Counted from the stretch's first letter, positions 56,314 through 64,000 are shown. The stretch is 64,000 nucleotides of DNA from Asanoa hainanensis (GCF_900188485.1 NZ_FZPH01000023.1:1-64000); one strand, 5' to 3'. Translations and numbers: made by a program. Notes: a model not told the origin generated them from the sequence alone.

Positions 56314-56463
56314 CCGACCCCGTTGGCCTAAACCGGCCACAATTCCTGAAGCCCTGTCCGTCTAGGGCTTTCGCGCCCTCACTCGATCGTGGGGCCACAA
56401 TGGACAGCCGTCTCGAACGGCGTGTTCGCGGATGCTGCGCTAATTTGACAGCGATATATTTCC

Positions 56464-57243
56464 GTGGATTCGTGGTTGACCCGGGTCGGGGGCGGGATGA
56501 CTGGCGAGAGATTCGACGAAGTCCAGAATTGGCACCACCTGACGGATGAAGCGATCGGCGGAGCCGACAGGCGGACCGGCGCGGGGACGTCTCCTGCGGT
56601 CGAGGTCATTGCCGGAGGCGACCTGGTGAGACGCGTCAGCGGCGCACTGGCCGGATGCCGCGAGGCGATGGTGATGGCGGCCGGGACTGTCCTCTCCGCG
56701 CTGATGCCGATGATGGAAGTGCCCGACGCGCCGGAGCGTCGGCCGGTCGTGCGTGTTCTCGCGGAAGCGCGCCCCGACGCGGTGAGCACCCGCGAGCCGA
56801 TCGACAGCTCTTTGAACTTGCTGCCGGGCCCCGTGCGGGTGGTGACGTCAGTGCCGTTGTCGGTCGTGGTCGCCGACAATCGCGTCGCCGTGCTCGGTGG
56901 GCCCGCGGCGGGAGCGCCCGGGTTGGTCGTCTCCGCTCCCGATCAGGTGCGTGCGGTGGCGGAGTTGTTCGAGTGGATATGGGAGCTGGCGCCGGTCAGC
57001 GCGGAGCCGAGCGCACAGGACGTGCGCGCGATCGGCCAGCGCCGTGCGGCCGTGCTGGCCGGGCTCGCGGACGGCCTGACAGACGCCGCCGTCGCCGCCC
57101 GCCTCGACCTGGCGGAACGGACGGTCCGCCGCGATGTCAGGAAGCTGATGGAGGTGGCGGGCGTGGTGAGCCGGTTCCAGCTCGGGGTGAGAGCCCGCGC
57201 GTTGGGCTGGTTGCCAGAGCCTGGCCGGCCGCCAGTGCCGTGA
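56464..57243 (+). CDS. Stand-alone HTH regulator (LuxR-like C-terminus)
   Basis: 259 residues from GTG 56464 (ATG 56497 is an alternative start). The middle resembles the TrmB/PLD-like domain of orphan actinobacterial LuxR proteins (GDLVRRVSGALAGCREAMVMAAG, VVVADNRVAVLGGP). The C-terminus has an HTH (RRAAVLAGLADGLTDAAVAARLDLAERTVRRDVRKLMEVAGV). No receiver domain. Convergent with gntR. Its target is unknown. Confidence 0.78.
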   Translation: MDSWLTRVGGGMTGERFDEVQNWHHLTDEAIGGADRRTGAGTSPAVEVIAGGDLVRRVSGALAGCREAMVMAAGTVLSALMPMMEVPDAPERRPVVRVLAEARPDAVSTREPIDSSLNLLPGPVRVVTSVPLSVVVADNRVAVLGGPAAGAPGLVVSAPDQVRAVAELFEWIWELAPVSAEPSAQDVRAIGQRRAAVLAGLADGLTDAAVAARLDLAERTVRRDVRKLMEVAGVVSRFQLGVRARALGWLPEPGRPPVP

Positions 57244-57264
57244 CGACGATCGTCGTCGGCGGCG

Positions 57265-57657
57265 TCATGCCGGGTGCGCTGGTTCGACGGCGTCGAAAAG
57301 CCCTCGCCAGCGCCTGAGGATCTCGCCACGCGAGACCCCCAGCGCCAAGGCCTCCGCGATCAGGGTCGTGCAGCGTGCGTCCCACTCCGCCAGCCACTCG
57401 TCGGGTGGGCCCAACGGATCTGGTCGACGGACGAGCACACGACCGCGTGGCGCCATCTCCACGACCCCCCGGACGCGCAGCAGGTCGTATGCCTTGTGGA
57501 CAGTGTGGTAGTTGACCGACAGGTCCCGGGCGAGCTGCCGGGTCGAGGGCAACGCACCGCCGACCGGCATGGCGTCCGTCACGATCGCATGCATGATCTG
57601 CCGATGGATCTGCACGTAGATCGGCTCGCGGCTGGCGTGGTCCAGCACCACGATCAT
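57265..57657 (-). CDS. GntR-family repressor, YtrA subfamily
   Basis: 130 residues. The winged HTH ALPSTRQLARDLSVNYHTVHKAYDLLRVRGVVEM, preceded by PIYVQIHRQIMHAIV, and a C-terminus too short for the usual ligand domain define YtrA-type regulators. ATG 57657 has GGGAG ahead. A perfect inverted repeat lies 20 bases upstream, and an identical one before the SdpI-like gene at 60312. It therefore very likely represses itself and the immunity side of the Sdp cluster. In Bacillus the equivalent role is played by the ArsR-type SdpR. Confidence 0.9.
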   Translation of the reverse strand: MIVVLDHASREPIYVQIHRQIMHAIVTDAMPVGGALPSTRQLARDLSVNYHTVHKAYDLLRVRGVVEMAPRGRVLVRRPDPLGPPDEWLAEWDARCTTLIAEALALGVSRGEILRRWRGLFDAVEPAHPA

Positions 57658-57676
57658 GTCGGCTCCCGGGCTCGTC

Positions 57677-57697
57677 TGTTCTACTCAGCATAGAACA
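57677..57697. promoter_or_regulatory. GntR operator 1, TGTTCTA-N7-TAGAACA
   Basis: A perfect 7-base inverted repeat with 7-base spacer, between the sdpB stop (57717) and the gntR start (57657). The same arms and spacing recur at 60263-60283. Confidence 0.85.
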
Positions 57698-57716
57698 AAA
57701 TCGGCTGCCCCAGGTG

Positions 57717-58700
57717 CTAGCCGGTCGTTTCCGGCAACAGATTCCGGCTCTTTTCCCCAATTGCCGATGAATGCTGCGCGCGAAGCCAGGTGACGAGCCG
57801 AGCGGGCCAGGACTCGTCGAGCTCCTGCCCGACCGGAGTCAGATAAAGAATTAGCGCCGCCGCCATGGAGCAGAAGAAGCTGACCAGTCCCATCGTGGCC
57901 ATGATGGAGGCGTGCAGGCCGAGTCCGGCCACGAGCAGCACCCGTCGCGGGAAGGGCCGCATGAACAACGCGGCCCCCAGGAGGAACTCGAGAGCGATGG
58001 CCCCCCAGGTGAGCAGCGTGACGGCGGCCGGCGCCATGATCAGCCGATCGGTGAGCGGGCTCAGCCAACCCGCGGCGCCGAACTGCGGGTTGCGCAGCCA
58101 GTACCAGAGGGCGGTGCCGTCGGCCCATTCGGCGACGCCGAGCTTGGCGATGGCGGAGTGCAGGTAGATCGCGGCGACCTGCACCAGCAACAGGACCCGT
58201 GCCATTCGGGCGACGAGCCACGGCCAGCCAGGCAATGCGCTCTCCGCCAGCGCGGGGCCACGCGACCAGTGCCATCGGCGGGGGTCGGTCAGCGTGACGG
58301 GCAGCAGCAGCAGGGTGATGACGGCCGCCACCTGGTCGCCGCCGTCCTGGAGGGTGACCGCCGTGGTGAAGCTCCAGACCACCCACCAGTGCGGCAGACC
58401 GGTGAACCGCGGTCGCCATCCCGCGATCACCACGACCAGGACCGCGACCGAGACGAAGACAGCCAGCCATCGCTGGTCGTCCGGCACGAGACACCAGAGG
58501 CCGGCGCGTGCGGCGCCCGTGCACACCGGCGGGACGGTGCCGTCGGCCAGCGGCGACAGCAGCACGCGCTGGTCGGTGGCGAGCAGGGTGAGCAACGTCC
58601 CGGCTGCCAGCACAGTGCGGGCGAGCCCGACCATCGAGGTCCAGGGACACATCCGGGCCCAGGTCGAGACCTTCTCCGCCACATCGTTCACGGCGTTCAA
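57717..58700 (-). CDS. sdpB: SdpB-like integral membrane protein
   Basis: 327 residues with about eight hydrophobic segments, of the HTTM/SdpB family (VQVAAIYLHSAIAKLGVAEWADGTALWYWLRNPQFG, GLGLHASIMATMGLVSFFCSM). In Bacillus subtilis SdpA and SdpB are required to turn pro-SdpC into the active SDP toxin. TTG 58700 is chosen because GGAGG lies 7 bases ahead and the start overlaps the sdpA stop (TTGA). It is the last gene of the toxin operon. Assignment rests on family features plus the sdpA and sdpC neighbours. Confidence 0.88.
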   Translation of the reverse strand: MNAVNDVAEKVSTWARMCPWTSMVGLARTVLAAGTLLTLLATDQRVLLSPLADGTVPPVCTGAARAGLWCLVPDDQRWLAVFVSVAVLVVVIAGWRPRFTGLPHWWVVWSFTTAVTLQDGGDQVAAVITLLLLPVTLTDPRRWHWSRGPALAESALPGWPWLVARMARVLLLVQVAAIYLHSAIAKLGVAEWADGTALWYWLRNPQFGAAGWLSPLTDRLIMAPAAVTLLTWGAIALEFLLGAALFMRPFPRRVLLVAGLGLHASIMATMGLVSFFCSMAAALILYLTPVGQELDESWPARLVTWLRAQHSSAIGEKSRNLLPETTG

Positions 58701-59302
58701 CAGCGCACCTCCAGGCGGACGACGGAAGACGGCATCACGGTGCGGTCGGCCGATCCGCGCCAGGCCCACGGCAACGGCTCCTGCCGGACGAAGCCGACCG
58801 GACCGCACAAGCTGGGCCGCGTTGCCTCGTTGGTCACGGTGCCGAGCACCGGCGTGGCCGCCAGGCAGTCGGCGGGGGTCCCGGCGCACTGACGCCATTC
58901 CTCGGCGTGTACGCCGCGCAGCAGGATGGCCATTTCGGTGCCCTGCGCACGCCGGATGCGGTTGGCACCGAATCCGTCGGCGGGCACCGCGAGGTGACCG
59001 GCGTCCGCCGGGCGCCACCGGCCGTCCGCGTCGGGCCGCATCGGCGAGAGCTGCGGCAACCGCGGGCTGATGGTGAAGAACGCCCACCCTTCGGGGACGA
59101 AGAGCCGCACCCGAAGTTGCCGCTCGGGCGGCGGGCTGAGTGGGTTCGGTGGAAGCGAGGCGTGTAGCACGTAGCCGGCCAGCAGCATTGCCAGGACCGC
59201 CAGCATGAGCACCCGCGACAACAGCTGACGTGCCAGCGCACGCGGCTCGACGACCTCGCCGCCCGGCGGTGCGGCGTCCGCGATCGCCTGGTCGACTGCC
59301 AT
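58697..59302 (-). CDS. sdpA: SdpA-like protein
   Basis: 201 residues with one N-terminal membrane helix (VLMLAVLAMLLAGYVLHA). VRLFVPEGWAFFTISPRLPQL matches the conserved PxGWxFFTxxPR segment of the SdpA family of antimicrobial-peptide systems. It has Cys residues in RQCAGTPADC and a terminal RC. SdpA acts with SdpB in SdpC maturation. ATG 59302 has AAAGG upstream. It is separated from sdpC by 67 bases that hold a strong hairpin. Confidence 0.88.
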   Translation of the reverse strand: MAVDQAIADAAPPGGEVVEPRALARQLLSRVLMLAVLAMLLAGYVLHASLPPNPLSPPPERQLRVRLFVPEGWAFFTISPRLPQLSPMRPDADGRWRPADAGHLAVPADGFGANRIRRAQGTEMAILLRGVHAEEWRQCAGTPADCLAATPVLGTVTNEATRPSLCGPVGFVRQEPLPWAWRGSADRTVMPSSVVRLEVRC

Positions 59303-59322
59303 GTGACTCGACCTTTCTCGCG

Positions 59323-59353
59323 GGCGTGCCGCCCGAGAGACGGGCGGCACGCC
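59323..59353 (-). terminator. Hairpin between sdpC and sdpA
   Basis: GGCGTGCCGCCCG (59323-59335) pairs perfectly over 13 bases with CGGGCGGCACGCC (59341-59353), loop of 5. On the minus strand it follows the sdpC stop by 16 bases. It may stop most transcripts so that toxin precursor exceeds SdpA/SdpB. Confidence 0.7.
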
Positions 59354-59369
59354 GACGGGGCTGATCCGA

Positions 59370-60041
59370 TCAGGTGGTGGCCAGGTTCGTGGCCACCCGG
59401 TCCACGAAGGCTTCGATCGACAGCCGGGCACCGGCGCCGGTCCCGGGGCCTGTCACCTGTTGCGGCGACAGGAATGCCGCGATGATGACGACGATCAGCG
59501 CGGCGATCTCGATCGCCAGGTCCACCGCCACATAGTTGATCTCGTAGTTGATGTTGATCTGGTAGTTCGCCGTGTAGGGGTCGGCAGCGGTGACGCTCTC
59601 GCCCAACGCGCGCACGGTGCTGTCGAGCGCCCGGTCGACAGCCTTGGCACCCACCTGTGCGTCGAGCACCCCGCGATAGAGGACGCCCAGGTCCCGCAGC
59701 GCCTGTTCGACCTTGACGCGGTCGCCGCTCTGGACGCGCGTGGCGAAGCTCGCCTCCCATGCGCCGTCCCGCGCGACCGCGGCGTCGACCGCCCGCTCCA
59801 GGCCTCGCTGGGCCGGGGTCAGCGTGGCACCAGTTTCCTTGCCGAGCAGCAGTCTGGCGGCGACGCCGTCGCGGAACAGAATGCCATCGGCCAGCTGCGC
59901 GGCGGTCAACCGCGGCGCGAGTTTCTGTTGCGCCACCGCCCGGCCCGAGCTCGACATGATCGTGTAGACCACCAGTGCCACAGCCACCAACAGTCCGACG
60001 CCGACATAACCGGCGCGCCGGCCGGAAATGGCTATTCTCAT
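59370..60041 (-). CDS. sdpC: SdpC-like toxin precursor
   Basis: 223 residues. An N-terminal signal/anchor (GYVGVGLLVAVALVVYTIM) precedes a helical pro-region and, at 155-195, the segment PYTANYQININYEINYVAVD followed by a hydrophobic helix (171-191, ending IIAAFLSPQQ). This is the layout of SdpC, from which a short hydrophobic SDP peptide is cut. Unlike Bacillus SDP, which has a disulfide, this protein has no Cys at all. ATG 60041 follows AGGAGG. It is the first gene of the leftward operon sdpC-sdpA-sdpB and is divergent from the SdpI-like gene. The mature boundaries cannot be read from sequence. Confidence 0.85.
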   Translation of the reverse strand: MRIAISGRRAGYVGVGLLVAVALVVYTIMSSSGRAVAQQKLAPRLTAAQLADGILFRDGVAARLLLGKETGATLTPAQRGLERAVDAAVARDGAWEASFATRVQSGDRVKVEQALRDLGVLYRGVLDAQVGAKAVDRALDSTVRALGESVTAADPYTANYQININYEINYVAVDLAIEIAALIVVIIAAFLSPQQVTGPGTGAGARLSIEAFVDRVATNLATT

Positions 60042-60262
60042 CCTTCCTCCTGCGTGTCAGTGAAAAGGAAGCACATTGACTGGAATCGCACGACCACCGG
60101 TGATCCGACAACGCTTTCGAACTGCCCCGGGAAATCGCCGTCGTGCAGCTGACGCTACGCGTACACGGACCCACGATCCATAGCGCAGGGGCGACCGCCG
60201 GCGGCCGTTATAGGACAGTCGGCGACCGGCGGAATTCGTTGCTGTGGAAACCCTACAGCCCA

Positions 60263-60283
60263 TGTTCTATGGTGAATAGAACA
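60263..60283. promoter_or_regulatory. GntR operator 2, TGTTCTA-N7-TAGAACA
   Basis: Arms and spacing are identical to 57677-57697. It lies 28 bases before the SdpI-like start and 221 bases from sdpC, so it most directly controls the SdpI-like gene. The remaining gap 60042-60262 presumably holds the sdpC promoter; I see no other clear element. Confidence 0.85.
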
Positions 60284-60311
60284 GTCCGCGAGGCCGAGGG
60301 AAGGCAACGAC

Positions 60312-61400
60312 ATGGACAGCGGCGCGGCGATCCAGCTGATCGTCATGATCACATTGGTGGCGGTCGGCCTGGTCCTTCCGGTCCCCACATCGGCCTCCAC
60401 CCCGTTCGGAGTGCGGGTGCCTCCCGACCGGGTGACCGCGCCGGTCGTCGTGCTCTGGCGCCGCACCTACTGGGTCGGTGTGCTGGCGTTCGGGGCCATC
60501 ACCACTCTGGCGTCCGTCGCGGCGGCGGCCGACCACGTCACCGCGATCGCCATCGCGACCCCGGTTGTCCTGGTCGCCTCGTTCCTCGTGCTCTACCTGC
60601 TGGCGCACCGCGCGGTCCTCGCCGCGAAGTCCACCGAGGACTGGTTCGCCGATTCGCAGCCGGCCACCGCGGCCGACACCGACCTGCGCACCGCACCCGA
60701 ACGCTACCCGTGGACCTGGCTGGCGCCGGCGCTGCTGGTCATAGCCATCACAGCTGTTTATGGCGCGGTCCGCTACGGCGACCTGCCGTCGCGTCTGGCC
60801 GTGCACCACGGCGCCGACGGGCAGCCCGACCGGTTTCTCCACACGAGTGCGGCGACCGCTTTCCTGCCGGTCTACGCACAACTGGGCCTGACCGTCCTTA
60901 TCGCCCTGCTGGCCCGGCTGGCCCTGCGCGCGCCCACGACACTCGATCCGGCCGACCCACAGCGGGCGGCACGCCTGTTCCGCACCGCCGGCGCGGCTCT
61001 GGCCCGGGCCCTGCTGTTCCTCGCGGCGGCGGTCTGCCTTGGGCTGTTCTTCCTCGCCCAGCACCTGTGGCGGCAGAGCGGCACCGACACGGCGCCGGTC
61101 CTGCTGGCCGCCCTCACGACAGCCGCGGGAATCGTGGCGGTCATGGCGACGGCCGCGCGGGTGGGTCGTGCGGCCCGGCTTGGTGCCCAGGAAACCCCCC
61201 GCGCGCCACGGTTCAGGGATGACGACGCCAACTGGCGCGGCGGACTCATCTACGTGAACCGCGACGATCCCGCGCTGCTGGTGCCCAAGCGCTTCGGGGT
61301 CGGCTGGACACTCAACTTCGGGCGTCCGGCAGCCTGGCTGGCGCTGGGCGTCATATTGGCCATTCCCGTCATCACCGCCCTGCTCGCGACGTTCGTCTGA
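60312..61400 (+). CDS. SdpI-like DUF1648/DUF5808 membrane protein, probable Sdp immunity/sensor
   Basis: 362 residues with about seven to eight membrane helices. RYGDLPSRLAVHHGADGQPDRF is a DUF1648-type segment, as found in SdpI of Bacillus; LIYVNRDDPALLVPKRFGVGWTLNFGRP near the C-terminus is a DUF5808 segment. SdpI gives immunity to SDP and, on binding it, sequesters the SdpR repressor. Here a YtrA-type GntR protein and its operator replace SdpR. ATG 60312 has GAGGGAAGG 8 bases upstream. The immunity role is inferred from domain and context. Confidence 0.82.
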   Translation: MDSGAAIQLIVMITLVAVGLVLPVPTSASTPFGVRVPPDRVTAPVVVLWRRTYWVGVLAFGAITTLASVAAAADHVTAIAIATPVVLVASFLVLYLLAHRAVLAAKSTEDWFADSQPATAADTDLRTAPERYPWTWLAPALLVIAITAVYGAVRYGDLPSRLAVHHGADGQPDRFLHTSAATAFLPVYAQLGLTVLIALLARLALRAPTTLDPADPQRAARLFRTAGAALARALLFLAAAVCLGLFFLAQHLWRQSGTDTAPVLLAALTTAAGIVAVMATAARVGRAARLGAQETPRAPRFRDDDANWRGGLIYVNRDDPALLVPKRFGVGWTLNFGRPAAWLALGVILAIPVITALLATFV

Positions 61401-61545
61401 GGCTTGCCGCCGTCGGGCCACCGGGGGCGCCTCCCCCATTCTGCATTGATGGTGCATCTTCTCGTCCGCAGCGCGCCGCTCACCAGCCCCGACGGCTCGG
61501 TCTTGGCAGAGTACGGTTATCGCGCTGTGGAGACGGGGTGACGCG

Positions 61546-63444
61546 GTGACCACGCTGCAGGCCGGGTTCTGGATCCTGGCCGCCATCGCCATCGCGTCGG
61601 ACCTGCGCCCGGTCGCGGAATGGGACCGGCGACACCCGGGCAGCGCGGTCTTCCTGTCGATCTGCTTCAGCTTCGGGATCCTGCTCATCTGGGGTCTGGC
61701 CCCCGCCGTCGTGGTGCAGGCGACGGCGAACGTGTTGGGCTGTGCCCGTTCGCGAGTGCCGGTGCGCGACGCGACGTTGGTGGTGGTGCGCAACTGCGGC
61801 GGGCTCGCGGCGGCCGCGGGCGTCCTGCGGCTGACCGGCGTCGGGCCCCTGCGTCGGGCGGAGGGGGTCGACGGGTCGACGGTCGGTCAAGTGGTGCTGG
61901 CCGTGGCCGCCGCGCTGGTGGTCAGCTACGGAATTCTGATCGTGGCGGACCGGATCACGACCGGCCGGCCTTGGCGGACCACCTTCAACCGGGGCCTCGG
62001 CCTCAACGTCTTGGCCAGCACGTCGCTGCTGTTCCTCGGCCCGGTCATCGTCGCCGAGCCGCGTGGATGGACGTTCGCTCTCCTGCTGCTGCCGATCGGG
62101 GCGCTCAACGAGCTCGTCCACCTGGTCGACCGGCAGACCCGCGCGTTGCGGCAGGACGCGCTCACCGGCGTGCTGAGCCAGCGGGGTCTGGAGGGTGTGG
62201 TCGCCCGGCTACTCGGGCGCGACGAAGAGCGCTCGCGGCCGACGGAGTTCGCGTTCCTGTTGTTCCACGGATCCCGGCTCCGGACGATCAGCGAGTCGTA
62301 CGGTCGCCGCATCAGCGACCGGATCCTGGTGGAGGTATCCAACCGGCTGAGGGAGACGCTCGGCCCCGGTGACGAGATCGGTCGGCTGGAAGGCAACGAG
62401 TTCGGCATCGTGCTGGCCGGTCACCGCGAGCCGGATGCCGCGGTGGCGGCGGCCCGGCGCATGGTCGGGGCACTGGACCGGCCGGCCCTGGTCGACGGGG
62501 TGCCGTTCGACATCCGCGGCGCCGCCGGCGTGGTCCTCGCACCCGCGCACGGAGAGGACCTCGCCACCATCGTCAGGCACGCCGACGCGGCGGCCCACCG
62601 GGCCGCCGGTTCCGGCGTCGGGGTGCTTGCCTACGCGCCCACACCGGTGAGCGACCCGGCCCGCCGACTGGCACTGCTGCGTGACCTCAACGCCGCACTG
62701 GCGAACCAGCCCGAAGGCGGGACGATCAGATTTGTCTACCAGCCGCAGGTCGACGTGGCCACCGGCGACCTGGCCAGCGTCGAGGCGCTGCTGCGTTGGC
62801 AGCACCCCGTGCGGGGCACGATGGACACCGGCGCCCTGGTGGAGGTGGCGGAGCCGACCGCTTTGATGGCCCAGATCACCGAGCGGGCGGTGGCCGACGT
62901 GACGGCCCAGGTGCGGCGCTGGCGCGACGAGGGCAGGTCCGTGACCGCCGCGGTCAACATCAGCATGCGCGACCTGCACACCACCGCGTTCGTCGACCAC
63001 CTCGTGCGCACGGTCGGCGACGCCGGCATCGGTCCAGGGCAGCTCACCGTCGAGGTGACCGAAGGCGAGCTGATTCTAGACGAGGCTTCCGTCGAACAGG
63101 CCGTCGCGCGCATCAGGGACGCGGGAATCGGGCTTTCCCTCGACGACTTCGGGACCGGATTCTCGTCGCTGCAACACCTGCGTCGCCTTCCCCTGACCGA
63201 GGTGAAGATTGACCGGAGCCTGGTCCGCGGGATCGTCCGGCGCGGCGACGACCGAGCGCTGGTCCGATCCGTCATCGAGATGGGCCGGGCGCTCGGGTTG
63301 CGGGTCGTCGCCGAAGGCGTCGAGGACGACCAGACCCACCAGGTGCTCGCCGACCTCGGCTGCCCCGTGGCCCAGGGATGGCTTTACGGCAGGCCGATGC
63401 CCGCGGCCGAGATCAGTGAGCGGGTGCGGGCGAGAAATAGTTGA
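61546..63444 (+). CDS. Membrane GGDEF/EAL protein, probable c-di-GMP phosphodiesterase
   Basis: 632 residues. An N-terminal membrane region of about five to six helices (MASE-like, to about 190) is followed by a GGDEF domain in which the signature is RLEGNEF instead of GGDEF, so cyclase activity is doubtful. The EAL domain is intact: SVEALLRWQHP, NISMRDL, VEVTEGELILDE, SLDDFGTGFSSL, VKIDRSLV, VAEGVEDD and QGWLYGRPM. It probably hydrolyses c-di-GMP, with the GGDEF part perhaps binding GTP. Start GTG 61546. The gap 61401-61545 has a TGCAT-N6-TGCAT direct repeat near 61441-61456 and no gene. Confidence 0.88.
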   Translation: MTTLQAGFWILAAIAIASDLRPVAEWDRRHPGSAVFLSICFSFGILLIWGLAPAVVVQATANVLGCARSRVPVRDATLVVVRNCGGLAAAAGVLRLTGVGPLRRAEGVDGSTVGQVVLAVAAALVVSYGILIVADRITTGRPWRTTFNRGLGLNVLASTSLLFLGPVIVAEPRGWTFALLLLPIGALNELVHLVDRQTRALRQDALTGVLSQRGLEGVVARLLGRDEERSRPTEFAFLLFHGSRLRTISESYGRRISDRILVEVSNRLRETLGPGDEIGRLEGNEFGIVLAGHREPDAAVAAARRMVGALDRPALVDGVPFDIRGAAGVVLAPAHGEDLATIVRHADAAAHRAAGSGVGVLAYAPTPVSDPARRLALLRDLNAALANQPEGGTIRFVYQPQVDVATGDLASVEALLRWQHPVRGTMDTGALVEVAEPTALMAQITERAVADVTAQVRRWRDEGRSVTAAVNISMRDLHTTAFVDHLVRTVGDAGIGPGQLTVEVTEGELILDEASVEQAVARIRDAGIGLSLDDFGTGFSSLQHLRRLPLTEVKIDRSLVRGIVRRGDDRALVRSVIEMGRALGLRVVAEGVEDDQTHQVLADLGCPVAQGWLYGRPMPAAEISERVRARNS

Positions 63445-63470
63445 GAAGGCGTGGTCAGTCACTCGCCTGG

Positions 63471-63486
63471 ATTGCATGCATGCAAT
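63471..63486. repeat. 16-base perfect palindrome upstream of the CBS gene
   Basis: ATTGCATGCATGCAAT is followed by GGTTGCATTGG; a related TGCATCCATGCAATG lies near 63612-63626. The TGCAT unit recurs several times in 63471-63626, unlike the surrounding GC-rich DNA. It may be an operator cluster. No gene is seen in 63445-63669. Confidence 0.55.
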
Positions 63487-63669
63487 GGTTGCATTGGCTG
63501 CTCTCGGCGCGGTCCGGGCGGGTCGGGGCCGCGCGCTCCGCGCCATTCGGCCATCCGGGGACACGCTCGATCGTGGAGGCGGCGGGCTCCCGACGGGCTG
63601 TCGGTCGGCCCTGCATCCATGCAATGATCGACTGCGAGTATCGACGGCCCTAGAGAAGGAGCGTCTTCG

Positions 63670-64000
63670 ATGCGCGCACGCGACCTCGCGGCGGCCTTTC
63701 CCACCGTCGGCCTGGACACGCCGGCGATCGAGGCGGCCCGGCTGCTGGCCGGGCAGGATCTGCCGGGTCTGATCGTCGTCGACGAACGCGGCTTTCCGTC
63801 CACGGTGCTGGCCGGCACGCAGGTGCTGCGCATGGCGATACCGCAGTACTGCCAGGACGACCCGACGCTGGCCCGGGTCGTCGACGAGGCCGCGGCCGAC
63901 CTGTTCCTCCGCGAGCTCGGTGACCGCACGGTCGCCGCGGCCCTGCCGCGACGCGCTCCGGATCTGGCCGTGGTCGCGCCTGACGCCACCGCTCTCGAGA
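63670..64000 (+). CDS. CBS-domain protein, 5' part (runs off the window)
   Basis: At least 110 residues: MRARDLAAAFPTVGLDTPAIEAARLLAGQDLPGLIVVDERG is the first half of a CBS domain, continuing FPSTVLAGTQVLRMAIPQY. CBS pairs bind adenosine nucleotides and regulate attached or neighbouring proteins. ATG 63670 follows AAGGAG by 8 bases. The C-terminus and downstream neighbour are outside the window. Confidence 0.8.
   Translation, partial: MRARDLAAAFPTVGLDTPAIEAARLLAGQDLPGLIVVDERGFPSTVLAGTQVLRMAIPQYCQDDPTLARVVDEAAADLFLRELGDRTVAAALPRRAPDLAVVAPDATALE

Noticed and set aside
56446-56463. TTGACA with TATATT just before the HTH gene at 56464, as a promoter
   Set aside because: The two boxes are only a few bases apart, far from the 16-18 needed.

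Overview
The window is high-GC DNA from an actinomycete (Actinomycetota). The evidence is strong G/C third-position bias, many GTG/TTG starts, ATGA/GTGA stop-start overlaps, LacI-controlled glycan operons and large secreted multidomain enzymes with CBM6/PKD modules. Filamentous Micromonosporaceae- or Kribbella-like genera fit, but no rRNA or other marker is present to fix the genus.

Layout. (1) 1-6.2 kb: 5' part of an IS701-like transposase, a GH3 beta-glucosidase, two aldo/keto reductases flanking a flavodoxin-like lipoprotein, and a divergent MmyB-type regulator that needs two frameshift corrections. (2) 6.2-19.5 kb: a secreted GH78 alpha-L-rhamnosidase and a complete L-rhamnose uptake and catabolism operon (ATPase, two permeases, binding protein, isomerase, aldolase-dehydrogenase, a small HTH protein, kinase), facing a LacI-type regulator with a single-base frameshift. 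(3) 19.5-40.5 kb: further rhamnoglycan degradation. This holds two large secreted GH78 enzymes, a cytoplasmic GH78, a GH1 glucosidase, a sugar ABC importer, an intact LacI regulator, a PETase/cutinase-fold hydrolase, and two CBM6-bearing secreted proteins (PQQ-type sugar dehydrogenase and ThuA-like). Nine copies or near-copies of the palindrome TGAAACGTTTCA lie before or at the start of these units, most just downstream of recognisable promoters, which defines a local LacI regulon.

(4) 40.6-48.2 kb: a small six-cysteine peptide gene with an AxA-ending leader, then a MauD/TlpA-like thioredoxin, an ABC exporter without a peptidase domain, a dedicated S26 signal peptidase and a MauE-like membrane protein. 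This looks like a self-contained system for exporting, cleaving and disulfide-bonding one peptide. An XRE-like regulator and a MacB/FtsX-type ABC pair follow. (5) 48.3-57.2 kb: a royal-jelly-protein-like beta-propeller, a TetR-controlled efflux/PPOX operon, a two-component system with a GerMN lipoprotein, and STAS, BON and HTH proteins. (6) 57.3-61.4 kb: a sporulation-delaying-protein (SDP) type toxin system, sdpC-sdpA-sdpB, with a divergent SdpI-like DUF1648 protein and a YtrA-type GntR repressor. Identical perfect operators (TGTTCTA-N7-TAGAACA) lie before gntR and before the SdpI-like gene. (7) 61.5-64 kb: a membrane GGDEF/EAL protein with a degenerate GGDEF site, and the start of a CBS-domain protein.

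How the parts work together. Secreted rhamnosidases and esterase-like enzymes would release sugars from plant or microbial rhamnoglycans. Two ABC importers take up rhamnose and rhamnose-containing oligosaccharides. Cytoplasmic GH78 and GH1 enzymes finish hydrolysis, and RhaI/RhaB/RhaD-SDR feed dihydroxyacetone phosphate and lactate to central metabolism. Two separate peptide/toxin systems, the Cys-rich peptide cluster and the Sdp cluster, are the most unusual content.
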